Source: Hermatobates lingyangjiaoensis | Taxonomy: Eukaryota > Arthropoda > Insecta > Hemiptera > Hermatobatidae | Direction of reading: 5' to 3' | Length of the DNA: 64,000 bases | Assembly: GCA_026182355.1 (NCBI GenBank) | Contig: JAPFBL010000103.1 | Location: forward strand, 1,178,001 to 1,242,000 | Shown: positions 1-9,849 of the stretch, piece by piece | Position numbering within the stretch: position 1 is the stretch's first letter | Layout of the letters: each line of letters begins with the position of its first letter | Notes under the pieces: generated by a model | What the model saw: only the letters and a program-made list of their open reading frames with translations | Told to the model about the DNA's origin: nothing | Database searches by the model: none | Translations under genes and position numbers: made by a program

Positions 1-204
1 TGTGAACATACCGGTATCACGTTTCTGAGAAGTGCCTGAGGAAGTTTACATTACTCCTTTAGACAAACACATCTATGCAATCAACTTTTTCTTTTATTTA
101 TTTTTTTTTCTAGATATACTTTGTCACTTCAATAGTTTCTAATGTTTTTAGCTGCTGTTAAATTTTAAATATAATATCTGTAAAATGTTATGAATGTAAA
201 ATTT

Positions 205-362
205 AATTAGAAGTAAAAGTGATAACTCTACATTTATTTACTATACCATTAACCATACCATTATCAATATATTGATGTTATGTTGATAATAGTTGATGTT
301 AACCGAAACTACATTTATGTTATTTAAAACATAAAATGATTCATAAAGTACAAAACCAAAAA
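205..362 (+). repeat. Dispersed ~155-bp repeat, copy 1
   Basis: This block is repeated almost verbatim at 936-1088. Shared landmarks are the paired 'accattaaccataccatta' phrase, a TGATGTTA/TTGATAATRGTTGATGTTAACC stretch and the terminal 'aaagtacaaaaccaaaaa'. Copy 1 carries a few extra bases ('aaaatgattcataaag' against 'aaaattcataaag'). No coding capacity is seen. It is probably a local segmental duplication or a small mobile element whose ends I cannot place. Confidence 0.75.
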
Positions 363-935
363 TTATTGGTGAAATTCTTTATACTCCACTTGAAATTTTT
401 AAGTCAAGTCATTTCAAATCTTTAATAAAGAAATTGGAGAAATTGTCAGAAAAAATGAACAATTTAATATATTTAATAATATTTTTGCTCTCTTCAAGCT
501 CCATTCACAATTTTATATACACAAACAACTATTTTAATAACAGAAATAAATATCTACTTACTGCATATTTGTAACAAAAGCTATAGATAAAAAGGTACCG
601 ATTATTATAGTGTTCATAAGTCATCATTTGGTTAGTAAGCATTTGTAATTCTGTCAAATCATGGATAGTCCTGGATTTATTTGTATTTAATTTTATACAT
701 GAAATTAGAAAATTAATTAAATGCATATTAGCATTTGATTGAAAAAATTGTTATGACATGGTTAATAATGCATGACTGCAGGAATGTAGACATAAGTAAA
801 AATGAATGAGAACAAGTTGGTTATGTCTTTAGGACTGCATTTGCACTAAAAGAGCATGTTATTCTGTATAAACATTATTATCATTAACTTTACAAGTAAA
901 GTTATCATAGTTTTTTATGAAAATTTTAGTGAATT

Positions 936-1088
936 AGAATTAAAAGCAATAAATCTACATTTATTTACTATACCATTAACCATACCATTATCAATACATT
1001 GATGTTATATTGATAATGGTTGATGTTAACCGAAACTGTATTTATGTTATTTAAAACATAAAATTCATAAAGTACAAAACCAAAAATG
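936..1088 (+). repeat. Dispersed ~155-bp repeat, copy 2
   Basis: Second copy of the block at 205-362, same orientation, about 725 bp downstream, roughly 90% identical by eye. The intervening DNA is not repeated, so this is a spaced direct duplication rather than a satellite. Confidence 0.75.
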
Positions 1089-2140
1089 AATAAAATTGGT
1101 CAATTTTAGGGTGCTTAAAATATTTGCTTAAAAGATGCTTAAAATTTTTATAATTTCGTGAGAAAAATCAATTTCATACATTTTCTAACACTTGATCAGA
1201 GTAAATTATATTACATAATTATTTACAAATGGAAAAGAAAGTGATTTTTAAAAAAAAATTCATGCCTGTAATAAAATTCCGGGAATAATAATATCATAGA
1301 AGATCAAAATGAAAACATGATTCAAAATTGAAAATATTCTTTTAAAAATATATAAATAAATGATCTTACATATGAACCAGAGATCATAATTTCTGAAAAC
1401 ATTGTAAGACACTCATATGTAAAAAATAAAGGTACCTTTTTATTGTTGCTTCAAGGACTACAAAAAAGTTGAATCATAAGTTATATCTTGCAATCAATAA
1501 AATGATGCCAAATTTTGTAGAATTGTGCCACAAGTTTTTTGGTAGAACTCCATGAAAGGTGAGAACTATGAGTGAGTGAGTATGCAAACGTCTACTTATG
1601 AAAAGTAATTTCAAATGGATGCAAAGTTTGAATGTCCCTTTTTGTAAAGTCACTGTAAGAAAGTACCAGTATATTGCCAATATCAAGCATTACTATTTCA
1701 AGGCAGTTAGGTTTTGCTTTGACCACAGTTTGCGTAGTTTCCGTTGATATCACCAATCAGTGACACCTGCTACCTCAATCATTCAACTTGCTAATCACAT
1801 TACTCGCTTCAATGCGAGATTAATTACGCTTAATCACTGAGATTAGCATAGCCAAATGAAACCTGATTATATAAGCTAAAATTAGCCCACTAATTTACTC
1901 TCATTTAAAAACTCATCTTAAGCAATTATTTACCGCTTTAAAAATTTTTAGCAAAATTAAAACAAAATTTCATACAATATATTTAAATCTTTTACTAATA
2001 AAACAAAAATGTTGTATAATATAATGTTAATATAAGTTTATAACATTTAATTGATATTTTTCATAAAATATAGCTAAAATGTATAAAAATAAGTAGCATC
2101 AAGTCATAACGATTAATTTAAAAATAACTAAATTGAATAA
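1089..2140. other. AT-rich sequence, no gene seen
   Basis: Very AT-rich DNA with short random open frames. I see no splice-bounded coding segment, RNA gene or transposon end. A few 'tcactgagattagcatagcc'-like GC bumps near 1840 have no partner in the window. Confidence 0.5.
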
Positions 2141-2142
2141 AC

Positions 2143-2265
2143 GGTCCACAAGGACCGTTCTTCAGGAGAAGTTCTAGTCTTCTCTTGATGACGAACAACA
2201 GTTCGAAGTATTGAATTTTGTGCATTTTATCTTTTTTCTGTGTTGTATTTTGTGTAATTTAAAGT
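2143..2265 (+). repeat. Penelope-type terminal sequence, family D, sense copy
   Basis: Contains UUGAUGA-C-GAAC-aaca-GUUC-GAAG at 2185-2209, a hairpin of the hammerhead-like class found throughout this window. It is followed by 'ttttctgtgttgtattttg' and 'tgtaatttaaag', which match the reverse complements of 26880-26965 and 39010-39120. Family D copies share the motif, then TATTGAATT, then a T-rich tail. GAAA is mutated to GAAG here. It has no flanking (TA)n and looks old. Confidence 0.65.
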
Positions 2266-3155
2266 TTTCATTTAAAAATATTACTTTAGAATCAACTTTT
2301 TACAATACCAAATAAGTTTACACAAGAGACGAAAACTCTGTTCCTATTTTGATGCAGTATATGCGCACTTAAGAACAAATGATATTTAGTCTCATACATA
2401 ATACAAAAATTTCCATATATTTAAAACAAATTTTACTTCTGATTTATTAAGGAGTGGACAAAATAAAAATATAATGCCTCAGTTTCCTCACGGAGTTATT
2501 GAAATCGTTGCCTTTAGTTGAACAGAAATGATTAAGCATAAAAAACGCCATTAACTTAAAACGCTAAATCGATTCCTTGATGGCAATTATTGAATTTTAT
2601 TTAATTCTAGTTAAATTAACATAAAATTCCAATAATTTGTGAACTAACAATTAATTACAAATAACTACAAAAGATACAATATTATAACGTACATTTATTT
2701 AAAAAATGCATTTCATTCCTTTCATAGAGTAAATGAATAATTTAATTTATTAAATTTTTGTGAATTTTGTTATAAAATTCGATTTTTTTAATTAAAAAAA
2801 AATCATGAAAATATCTATAATATTACCAAATCATAAATACTAAATACTGCTAACATAGAATAATAATCTTGTTTTTAAATTGATAAACTATTTTTCAAAG
2901 ACTACCCATTGTTATAAGAGTGGATAGTTAAGCTTATTTGTTATTTGGAACCTATTTCAGAAATGGGTATCCAATATTACTGGGTCTCCTATCAAATGAA
3001 AATCCTAAATTTGGCATGTTTCAAACGACACTATACATAACGATTTGAAAATTTTACTTATCCACTAAGAAATCCAATCACTGTAATGTGTATCACTATT
3101 ACTAGTTACACTCCTACGGGTGTTGTAATATAATAATAAATAAAAATTACCATAC
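2266..3155. other. AT-rich sequence, no gene seen
   Basis: No recognisable gene or repeat. Runs of A and T around 2700-2830. It would form the downstream flank (an intron in the minus direction) of the candidate exon at 3156-3338. Confidence 0.5.
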
Positions 3156-3338
3156 CTAAGTTTATCCGAAATAAGGTTAACTTAATTTGTTTCTGGTCTA
3201 GAACATGCTCTGGATCAGGTGCTTTACGTCCTTTAATCGGTGGTGTGTGATGCATGATTTGCCATAATAAAACTCGTGCCATGTCTAGCAGTGAACTCTC
3301 CTCATGAGTGCACCAGCCAGACTGCCATTTGTGATATT
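3156..3338 (-). CDS. Candidate internal exon of an unidentified gene
   Basis: On the minus strand an open stretch runs from an AG acceptor (3340-3339, 'aaaacag') to a GT donor (3155-3154, 'TTAG|GTATGG'). It is 183 nt (61 codons), both borders are in phase 1, and there is no stop inside. The predicted peptide includes 'WQSGWCTHEESSLLDMARV' and 'GRKAPDPEHVLDQKQIKLTL', with mixed Trp, Cys, His and Pro use unlike the AT-driven chance frames nearby. An alternative donor lies 5 nt further on (ATG|GTAATT). The tract before the acceptor is not pyrimidine-rich, and a hAT element interrupts the intron 23 bp upstream. I do not recognise the family. It may also be a fragment of an old transposon. Function unknown. 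Confidence 0.4.
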
Positions 3339-3361
3339 CTGTTTTATCTATGTGTTTAGTG

Positions 3362-3932
3362 CAGTGGTTCTCAACGTGGTCCACATGGACCCCCAGGGGT
3401 CCACAGAGGATTACAGGGGGTCCATGAGGAAAGTAGTATTCTGAAGGTCCATGACACGTGGTTAGAGCTTTATGTTAAGTTTAAATGAATTTATCAGCAA
3501 ACCAAAAATAAACCAAAGCGTAGTAAGCTTTGGCCGTACAATATTCAAACATAATTATAATATAAGGCCTAATATCCTCGTCAGTTTGTTAAAATGTTCA
3601 ATGTTTTAAAATTTTCTATTGCACTTCTCTTTATGGTACATTAAAAATTTATTCGGTTACAATTTATTTCAGGGTTCTTTATAAAATGTTAGTGAAGAAA
3701 TATTTTGTTATTGTTTTAAAAACATTTTTGTATTTTCGCATGCGTTGTAGATGTAATGAAATTATTTCATAAATAATGATATTCATTTACCTAAAAACAA
3801 ATATTTATTTTTAAATTTGTATAATTATGTTTTTTAAGTATCCGGGGGGAGTGGGGGTCCACAAGGAGCTTTTAGGGGGTCCACAAGTAGCTTTTAGGGG
3901 GTCCACAAGCAAACAAAGGTTGAGAACCCCTG
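3362..3932. mobile_element. hAT-type non-autonomous DNA transposon (MITE), complete
   Basis: Terminal inverted repeats start CAGTGGTTCTCAAC (3362) and end GGTTGAGAACCCCTG (3932), the classic hAT terminal pattern. They are flanked by a perfect 8-bp target duplication GTTTAGTG (3354-3361 and 3933-3940). The element is 571 bp and has no transposase frame, so it needed an autonomous partner. Subterminal GGGGGTCCACA motifs recur at both ends. At the right end they form a short tandem of about 28 bp (roughly 3850-3910). The intact duplication indicates a fairly recent insertion. Confidence 0.92.
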
Positions 3933-3940
3933 GTTTAGTG

Positions 3941-5019
3941 AGATAAATTACATATACAATATAAAGTATAATTATTATTAAAAATGCAGACATTTTCATT
4001 ACCTGTGTATTTTTGAATAACAAATATAATTTACTGTTCTTTGAAATCCTATTTATGAACAAGAATTGAATTCTGCCAGTGATATAGAGCACTGAACGCT
4101 TGCATCAGTTTTTATCTGCCCTAATAACACAGATAACACTGTGTTCTACATATCGCCTCAAATTACCATTTCATTCATCCTTAGTGCCGGTTGTTTCATA
4201 ATCGCATTTCAATCTGACTCCCTGTCCTTCTATTATGATTTTCTCTGATTCAAAAATGGAATTCATGACACTTGGCAATGCGTTTGAGGAGTCAAGCTGA
4301 ATCAGGTGCATGAATTAAAACAAAAAATAAATAAATTATTGTTAACTTTTAAATTAAATAGTTGATAGTTTTATTAAAGACCTTATACTTTCATATACAA
4401 AAGATATTTTAAAATGAGCCAAAACGTTCATCTCAATGCTCTTACATATGTAAACCTACTTACAATCAAGAAATCAAGACCAACTTTATATATATCAAAC
4501 AAATCATCACTAAGATCAGTAATACATATTACTATTTTTATATTACATTATATAAAAACACTTATATTAGGAATTTCATTCTTAACATTTAGGGCTTCCT
4601 GTACTAATATTCTTTTAAAATCACAACCATGTTGTAGTTCCTACTGTAATTAGTATATTACAGTAAAAGCCGTTTACTCCTTTATAGTTATTTACTTTGA
4701 CCAAATAATTCTTTCAATACTGTGTATGGTGATGTGAAGTGATAGCTCCGTCCAACTTAATTAAGGAAACATTACCTGACTTACAAAATGATTAGAGAGG
4801 AGGCAATTAGAAACAAGATAGTTAACTCCGAAGCTTCAACAAAGTTTAGTTCAAATATAGATACATCAAAGTCTCAACCGTCTAAACAGTCAAAGTGACG
4901 TTAGTTGCTTCACTCTGACGAAGACAAGTTGTTTCAGTTGACAAATATTAGACTCATTTCTCAATTTCTTAGTTTGGGAATTGACTTTTATTTCAGATGA
5001 CCTGCTGTGTTAAATTGTT
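3941..5019. other. AT-rich sequence, no gene seen
   Basis: Short frames are present but lack splice-bounded coding character. Nothing recognised except AT-rich low-complexity DNA. Confidence 0.5.
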
Positions 5020-5211
5020 ATATATATATATATATTCGGGTAATCCGACATCAGGAGAAAAGTGAAAGGGAGACCAAGCACATTGTAAACGCAACGGCAA
5101 GTAACCCTTGCCATTACTTGCCGCCTACAAAGTGCTTGAGTTTGTAGGTGTGTTTCTTTACTCTGTGTGAAATCTTCTTCGATTTTGAACTTAAGTATAT
5201 ATATATATATA
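5020..5211. repeat. Penelope lineage-B terminal sequences joined head to head between (TA)n tracts
   Basis: After (TA)n at 5020-5035, the minus strand carries the lineage-B end: CCUGAUGUCGGAUUACCCGAA at 5036-5056, then the 'ggtctccctttcactttt' zone and 'ccgttgcg' box. Around 5110 ('caagtaacccttgccattacttg') it turns round into a plus-strand copy, shortened in the middle, that resumes with 'tgtaggtgtgtttctttact' and ends 'gattttgaacttaag' before (TA)n at 5195-5211. Same units as 12395-13038 and 27482-27660. Confidence 0.7.
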
Positions 5212-5544
5212 TTATTAAAATAAGCAGCAGCTTCTGCATTGACCAATTTCTTGTTGGCACTCTCTAGTTTTCGTATTACTTTGCGATGAGACTCTGGTAG
5301 CTTCCAAAGAAGGTTAGCGAAAGACATTAACACACACAATAAACTTGAGGTGAACCACGAAAACACTTGAATAAACCACTTTTTTAAAAACGTTTTCGTG
5401 GTTCACCTCAAGTTTATTGTGTGTGTTAATGTCTTTCGCTAACCATCTTTGGAAGCTACCAGAGTCTCACCGCAAAGTAATACGAAAAACTAGAGTGTCA
5501 ACAAAAAATTGGTCAATGCAGAAGCTGCTGCTTATTTTAATAAC
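5212..5544. repeat. Palindrome of a Penelope coding fragment (arms ~153 bp)
   Basis: Arms 5212-5364 and 5392-5544 are near-perfect inverted copies separated by 27 bp. Read outward from the centre, each arm encodes 'SFANLLWKLPESHRKVIRK' and 'LESANKKLVNAEAAAYFNN', a peptide that resembles the region before the reverse transcriptase of a retroelement. The plus arm has an indel near 5500. It adjoins (TA)n on both sides and lies just upstream of the lineage-A GIY-YIG remnant, so it is probably the 5' part of that element, inverted and duplicated. Confidence 0.65.
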
Positions 5545-5579
5545 ATATGCTTATGGGGAGACCTGTTGTCATTGTACAC

Positions 5580-5658
5580 AAATATATATATATATAGTTC
5601 ACACAGGAAAGAGAAAAACAAATAAAGACACACACAAATATATATATATATATATATC
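5580..5658. repeat. Two (TA)n microsatellites
   Basis: Tracts at 5580-5597 and 5638-5658 enclose about 40 bp of unique A/C-rich sequence. They separate the palindrome from the GC-richer block to the right. Confidence 0.85.
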
Positions 5659-5984
5659 CTCTAACTTTGGTTGACTTTATCCGATAAGTCTAGAGGTGGA
5701 TGTACCTATACTGGCGTCCTCGTCGTAGAGGTGGTAATTGTGTCTGCTACGCAGTGCACAGTAGCCCAGCCCACGGAGGTCATCGGCTTAGCCGGCCAGG
5801 TTTTCTTTGAAAAGGCTTTGCCCAGTTTGGACCCGTTGGGTGGTACGGAATGGCAGACTCTCGCTTGCGAGTAGAAAAGGTATGCCAACAGAGTGTCTAG
5901 ATGGTAGCCTTGTGCAGCACCACTTGTGGTGGGTTTTCAAAATTGACACTCAGGTGCCGACTAAAACACCACCTGCCTCCAAAA
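5659..5984. other. GC-richer block of unknown origin
   Basis: About 300 bp with base composition near 50% GC, well above the neighbours. Open frames overlap here on both strands in several phases, which reflects composition rather than one conserved gene. It could be a SINE-like insertion or the degraded middle of the adjoining PLE. I find no second copy in the window. Confidence 0.4.
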
Positions 5985-6539
5985 GGTAGTGATAAGTCAA
6001 TTGCTCTATCATTAAAATACCCCTCCTCTTATATCGATTTAGCTTTGAAGGGTGTTAAAAAAACTTTCTGTAATACTTCAACAGAGCCCCGTTCATTGTT
6101 AATTCTATAGTTTTGCTATAATTTAGTCATTGGACCCCCTTCCAAGATTAGTTAATGAAAGCAATATGTTAACAAAAACTCTCCCAGGGAATTGGAGTCC
6201 GGTGATATTTATAAAATTCCGTGCAAAAGTTTCCATAAAATTTATATTGGTCAAACTGGTAAATCATTAAAGACACGTGTAAAACAGCACCAATACAACG
6301 TAAGTAGACAGCAAAAAGTAGGGCCTAATTCTTGTATATGAATGCCTTGTCCTTACAATGAATATTATCATATTGATTGGACAGGAGCTAAATTTATTAC
6401 CTATAAAAAATCGAAGTTCTTAAGAAATATTATTAATTTTAATAGATCAAAGATTATAAACATTAGTAACGGTCTCTTCAAACTTGATACTTTCGTTACG
6501 AGGGAAATAGCCTCTTCTAACAGGGTTGACAGCTAGTGG
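5985..6539 (+). pseudogene. Penelope-like retroelement lineage A, C-terminal GIY-YIG endonuclease remnant
   Basis: One reading frame runs through with stops at 6108, 6153, 6156 and 6339. It encodes a connector region ('SLKYPSSYIDLALKGVKKTF'), then the GIY-YIG core: 'DIYKIPCKSFHKIYIGQTGK' from about 6204, with the family's IY..YIG pair, and 'LKTRVKQH' carrying the catalytic Arg. After the last stop it continues with 'YHIDWTGAKFI' and the terminal 'NISNGLFKLDTFVTREIASS', the usual end of this lineage. The catalytic Glu that normally follows the RK(I/V)IE segment is replaced (RNIINF). In PLEs this domain nicks target DNA for reverse transcription. Reverse transcriptase itself is not seen. Dead copy; lineage assignment is firm, finer class uncertain. 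Confidence 0.85.
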
Positions 6540-6791
6540 AAAGTTTTTTACTCTTTTTTACTGTACTCCTTTGTTTCTCCAAATATCCCTTTCTGGACAT
6601 TAGTCTTTTCCTGCGCTTTCACCATTTTAAAATACCACTCTTCCCTCCCACTCTTCTCAACTCCTCACCAGATATTTTCTGCATCTAGTATTTCAGTTGG
6701 GTTTTTAATTCTGACGAAGACCGCTTGTTACGGTTGAAAGATCTTATCTTGTTTTCCCATTTATTATTGTGGTTTGATCATATATATATAT
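6540..6791 (+). repeat. 3' terminal region of PLE lineage A, ending at (TA)n
   Basis: Directly follows the GIY-YIG stop codon. A pyrimidine-rich segment ('cttccctcccactcttctca') leads to the hairpin CUGACGA-A-GACCG-cuuguua-CGGUU-GAAA at 6711-6739, then 'gttttcccatttattattg' and 'tggtttgatca', and stops at (TA)n 6779-6791. This physical link shows that the many copies of this hairpin elsewhere in the window derive from a PLE end. 34014-34231 is a second long copy. Confidence 0.8.
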
Positions 6792-8738
6792 GTATTTAGT
6801 CTATGCCCTGCACTGATATGGAACTCTTCACCTCCTGGCAACGACAGTTGTCATCAACTATGTTACTTGGATGGAAGTAACTTATGTCTCTGTCTACCTG
6901 TTTGTTACTTTCGTTATCATTTTTATGTCAAATGCTACTCACACATTGGAAAAAATACTACCCAAACACGATATTTCACAAAACATCTGTCACTAGAAAT
7001 CAATCAGAAGAGAAGATAAACGGTTGAAATCTATTTAGTTTGACATATACAAGTCGAATCACGTTGACGCCACCGTTATTTGTTTGTTTTTTCTGCGTAC
7101 TAAATATTTGTTCTATATTTTCTTCCGACTTTTTTTTGGAAAACACAAATTAAAAGTCTCTATGGCTTATTTTGTTTTTTCTCATTAAAGGTAGGATGTG
7201 AGAGAGTGAGAACGAAATAGAAAATACCAAAATCGAAGGACTGGGAACTAGAAATGTAGTAATGACAATGATTATAATTAGCTTTTGTTGTATGTATGTG
7301 CATGGATGTGTTTATGTGTTTGGCGCTATATAGTAGGAATCATAAGCAACAATTTTGGGTAAAAAATGGATTAAGAAATAAAGAACTACTTAGAAATGTA
7401 CAGTAAATTTCAGTTTTAAGTAATATACTAAGCATAAGTTAACGAAGTCCTCAGAAACCGCATAACTTTGGTAGACTTCTGTTCAACTATTCCTTTTGGC
7501 TTTTGTCCAGTGGAATCCAATCGGCGAGAAAGTCTTTTCTAACTAATCAGCGCAACCCTGAAATTTAAACTCGACAAAGCTATCGGATTTGCGCAATCTG
7601 TTTTCAATAATTTATCACTATTTTCAAAATGTTTTTTTCTTTTTCTTTAGAACTGGGCAAGGTACCATTTTACAGGCATGCAACAATTATTCACACATAT
7701 TTTAAAGATTTTCGTTATGTGTTATTAGCCTTTTTTTTTTACATCTTAAATACCATACAGTTACGTATTATACGTAATAACGTATTTTGTAATAACATCC
7801 AATAAATATAAAATGTATTCTATTGATTTAAACATTATGACTAAGACAAGAATTACTATCACATAAAACAGTCACATTAATTAGTACTTATAAATTTATT
7901 TAAAATGAATTTAATCACTAATTAGTTGATTTCAAATAAAGGTAATAAAAAATTGAAAACAAATCACTAAATGTGAACTTTATTAACTTATTGACCTGCA
8001 CAATCAGTAGCTGAACTTTTGACGTAACTTTTTAAAAGAGTACTGTAGAAACTTAAAAATGATTATCTATAAATAACGAATTTTAGTAAACTGATAAATT
8101 TATTTGCATAAAGATTTTGTTAAATAATAACTAAATGGAGGAGAGTAACTATCTATTTAATGATATAAATATGAAAAAACATACAAAAATAAAAACTAGG
8201 ATTCAAAATTTTATTTGAAATTTGCACATTTATAGGCGCAATATATATATTCTAATAAAAATTACAACAACTCTTCAATATGTCTTCTTCTATGAGACAA
8301 CACGAGTTGCAATCCAAACCTCTGGAGTAATTGTGAAGGGTATTTGTTTCAATCCTTAAACGATATGGAAGCAATTAGTTGTAACGATTTTAACCACCAT
8401 ACATTGTTAATTAATGAATATAAGGTACTGTAAACAAACTTTATAGTAATCTTGAGTGGGTTTTACACTTAACTTTAACTCCCAAGTGTTTAATAAAACT
8501 CAGTCACTATCAATTTAATTTAAATTTAACATTGGGAGTAATCATATTGATTTATAATGAAATTCTTTTGTAAAAACTTATCAAACTAGTAGATGATTAA
8601 TTAACCGACATAATTTATAATAATGAGTCTCTATTCATTTTCTAAGTTACAATAAGAACGAAATCATTGTTTCAGAACAATCTAACAATTACTATAGACA
8701 GAATTAAATTATTATAATTTGCAACTTAATTTTAATTT
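6792..8738. other. AT-rich sequence with one repeated block
   Basis: No gene recognised. It contains the block at 7315-7443 listed separately. T-rich tracts near 7080-7190 and 7720-7740 carry no further structure. Confidence 0.5.
7315..7443 (+). repeat. ~130-bp dispersed repeat, copy 1
   Basis: From 'tgtgtttggcgctatatag' to 'actaagcataagttaac' this matches 9614-9742 at over 90%. The second copy lies inside an inverted-repeat element; this copy lacks those flanks, so it may be a solo derivative or the donor site. Confidence 0.85.
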
Positions 8739-8760
8739 TGTGATATTATATGTTGTTAAA

Positions 8761-9413
8761 TGTTATTTAATAATAAATCAATGCTTTATATCAAATATAA
8801 CATTTTTATTGTTATTGATATAGTTTCTCGACCATTGATATTACAAGTTGATGATGTTATTTAATAATAAATCAATGCTTTATATCAAATATAACAGTTT
8901 TATTGTTATTGATGTATTTTCTCGACCATTGATATTACAAGTTGATAAATGTTATTTAATAATAAATCAATGCTTTATATCAAATATAACATTTTTATTG
9001 TTATTGATATAGTTTCTCGACCATTGATATTAAAATTTGATAAATGTTATTTAATAATAAATCAATGCTTTATATCAAATATAACATTTTTATTGTTATT
9101 GATATAATTTCTCGACCATTGATATTACAAGTTGATAAATGTTATTTAATAATAAATCAATGCTTTATATCAAATATAACATTTTTATTGTTATTGATAT
9201 AGTTTCTCGACCATTGATATTAAAATTTGATAAATGTTATTTAATAATAAATCAATGCTTTATATCAAATATAACATTTTTATTGTTATTGATATATTTT
9301 CTCGACCATTGATATTACATGTTGATAAATGTCATTTAATAATAAATCAATGCTTTATATCAAATATAACATTTTTATTGTTATTGATATAGTTTCTCGA
9401 CCATTGATATTTC
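8761..9413 (+). repeat. 95-bp satellite, about 7 copies
   Basis: Copies start at 8761, 8855, 8950, 9045, 9140, 9235 and 9330 (period 95; the first is 94). The core is 'ttatttaataataaatcaat' followed by 'gctttatatcaaatataac' and 'ttctcgaccattgatatt'. The copy ends alternate between an 'acaagttga' type and an 'aaaatttga' type in the middle of the array, giving a 190-bp higher-order period. Divergence between copies is only a few percent, so the array expanded recently. No coding potential. Confidence 0.95.
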
Positions 9414-9415
9414 AA

Positions 9416-9846
9416 ATTCACACAAGGGGTTCTTGAGGATGTTGGTCATATAAATACAACTCCTGATTATAAGCCGACGTATCGCCAAAATTTTTTTGGC
9501 ATTTTCAAGGCTTGTTTTAGAGGAAACACTATTTACCTAAAGAAACACTAAAAAAGCATGGACCGGTAAATACTGTAGTAGTGTATAGGACCTCTAAAAC
9601 AAGCCTATTGCGTGTTTGTGTTTGACGCTATATAGTAGGAATATAAGCAACAATATTGGGTAAAAAATGGATTAAAATAAAAAACTACTTAGAAATGTAC
9701 AGTAAATTTCAGTTTTAAGTAATATACTAAGCATAAGTTAACAATTTTCAAATGAAAATGCCAATCAACTTTTGGCGAAACGTTGGCTTATAATCAGGAG
9801 TTGTATGTTTATGATCAATATCCTCAAGAACCCCTTGTGTGAATTT
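9416..9846. mobile_element. Nested inverted-repeat element with hammerhead-like termini
   Basis: Outer inverted repeats of about 80 bp run from 'cacaaggggttcttgaggat' (left) to 'aggatattgatcataaacat' and its mirror (right, ending 9840). Both contain CTGATTATAAGCCGACGT or its complement. Reading inward, each end has UGAAAA-U-GCC...GGC-GAAACGUYGGC (left end on the minus strand). A second inverted pair, 'aaggcttgttttagagg' (9507-9523) and 'cctctaaaacaagcct' (9591-9606), lies inside. The block 9614-9742 is a copy of 7315-7443. No protein is encoded. It abuts the end of the 95-bp satellite. Confidence 0.75.
9614..9742 (+). repeat. ~130-bp dispersed repeat, copy 2
   Basis: Copy of 7315-7443 inside the inverted-repeat element 9416-9846, same orientation, with a few single-base indels. 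Confidence 0.85.
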
Positions 9847-9849
9847 GTA

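Noticed and set aside
8761..9413. CRISPR array
   Set aside because: The 95-bp units are contiguous with no unique spacers and the context is eukaryotic.
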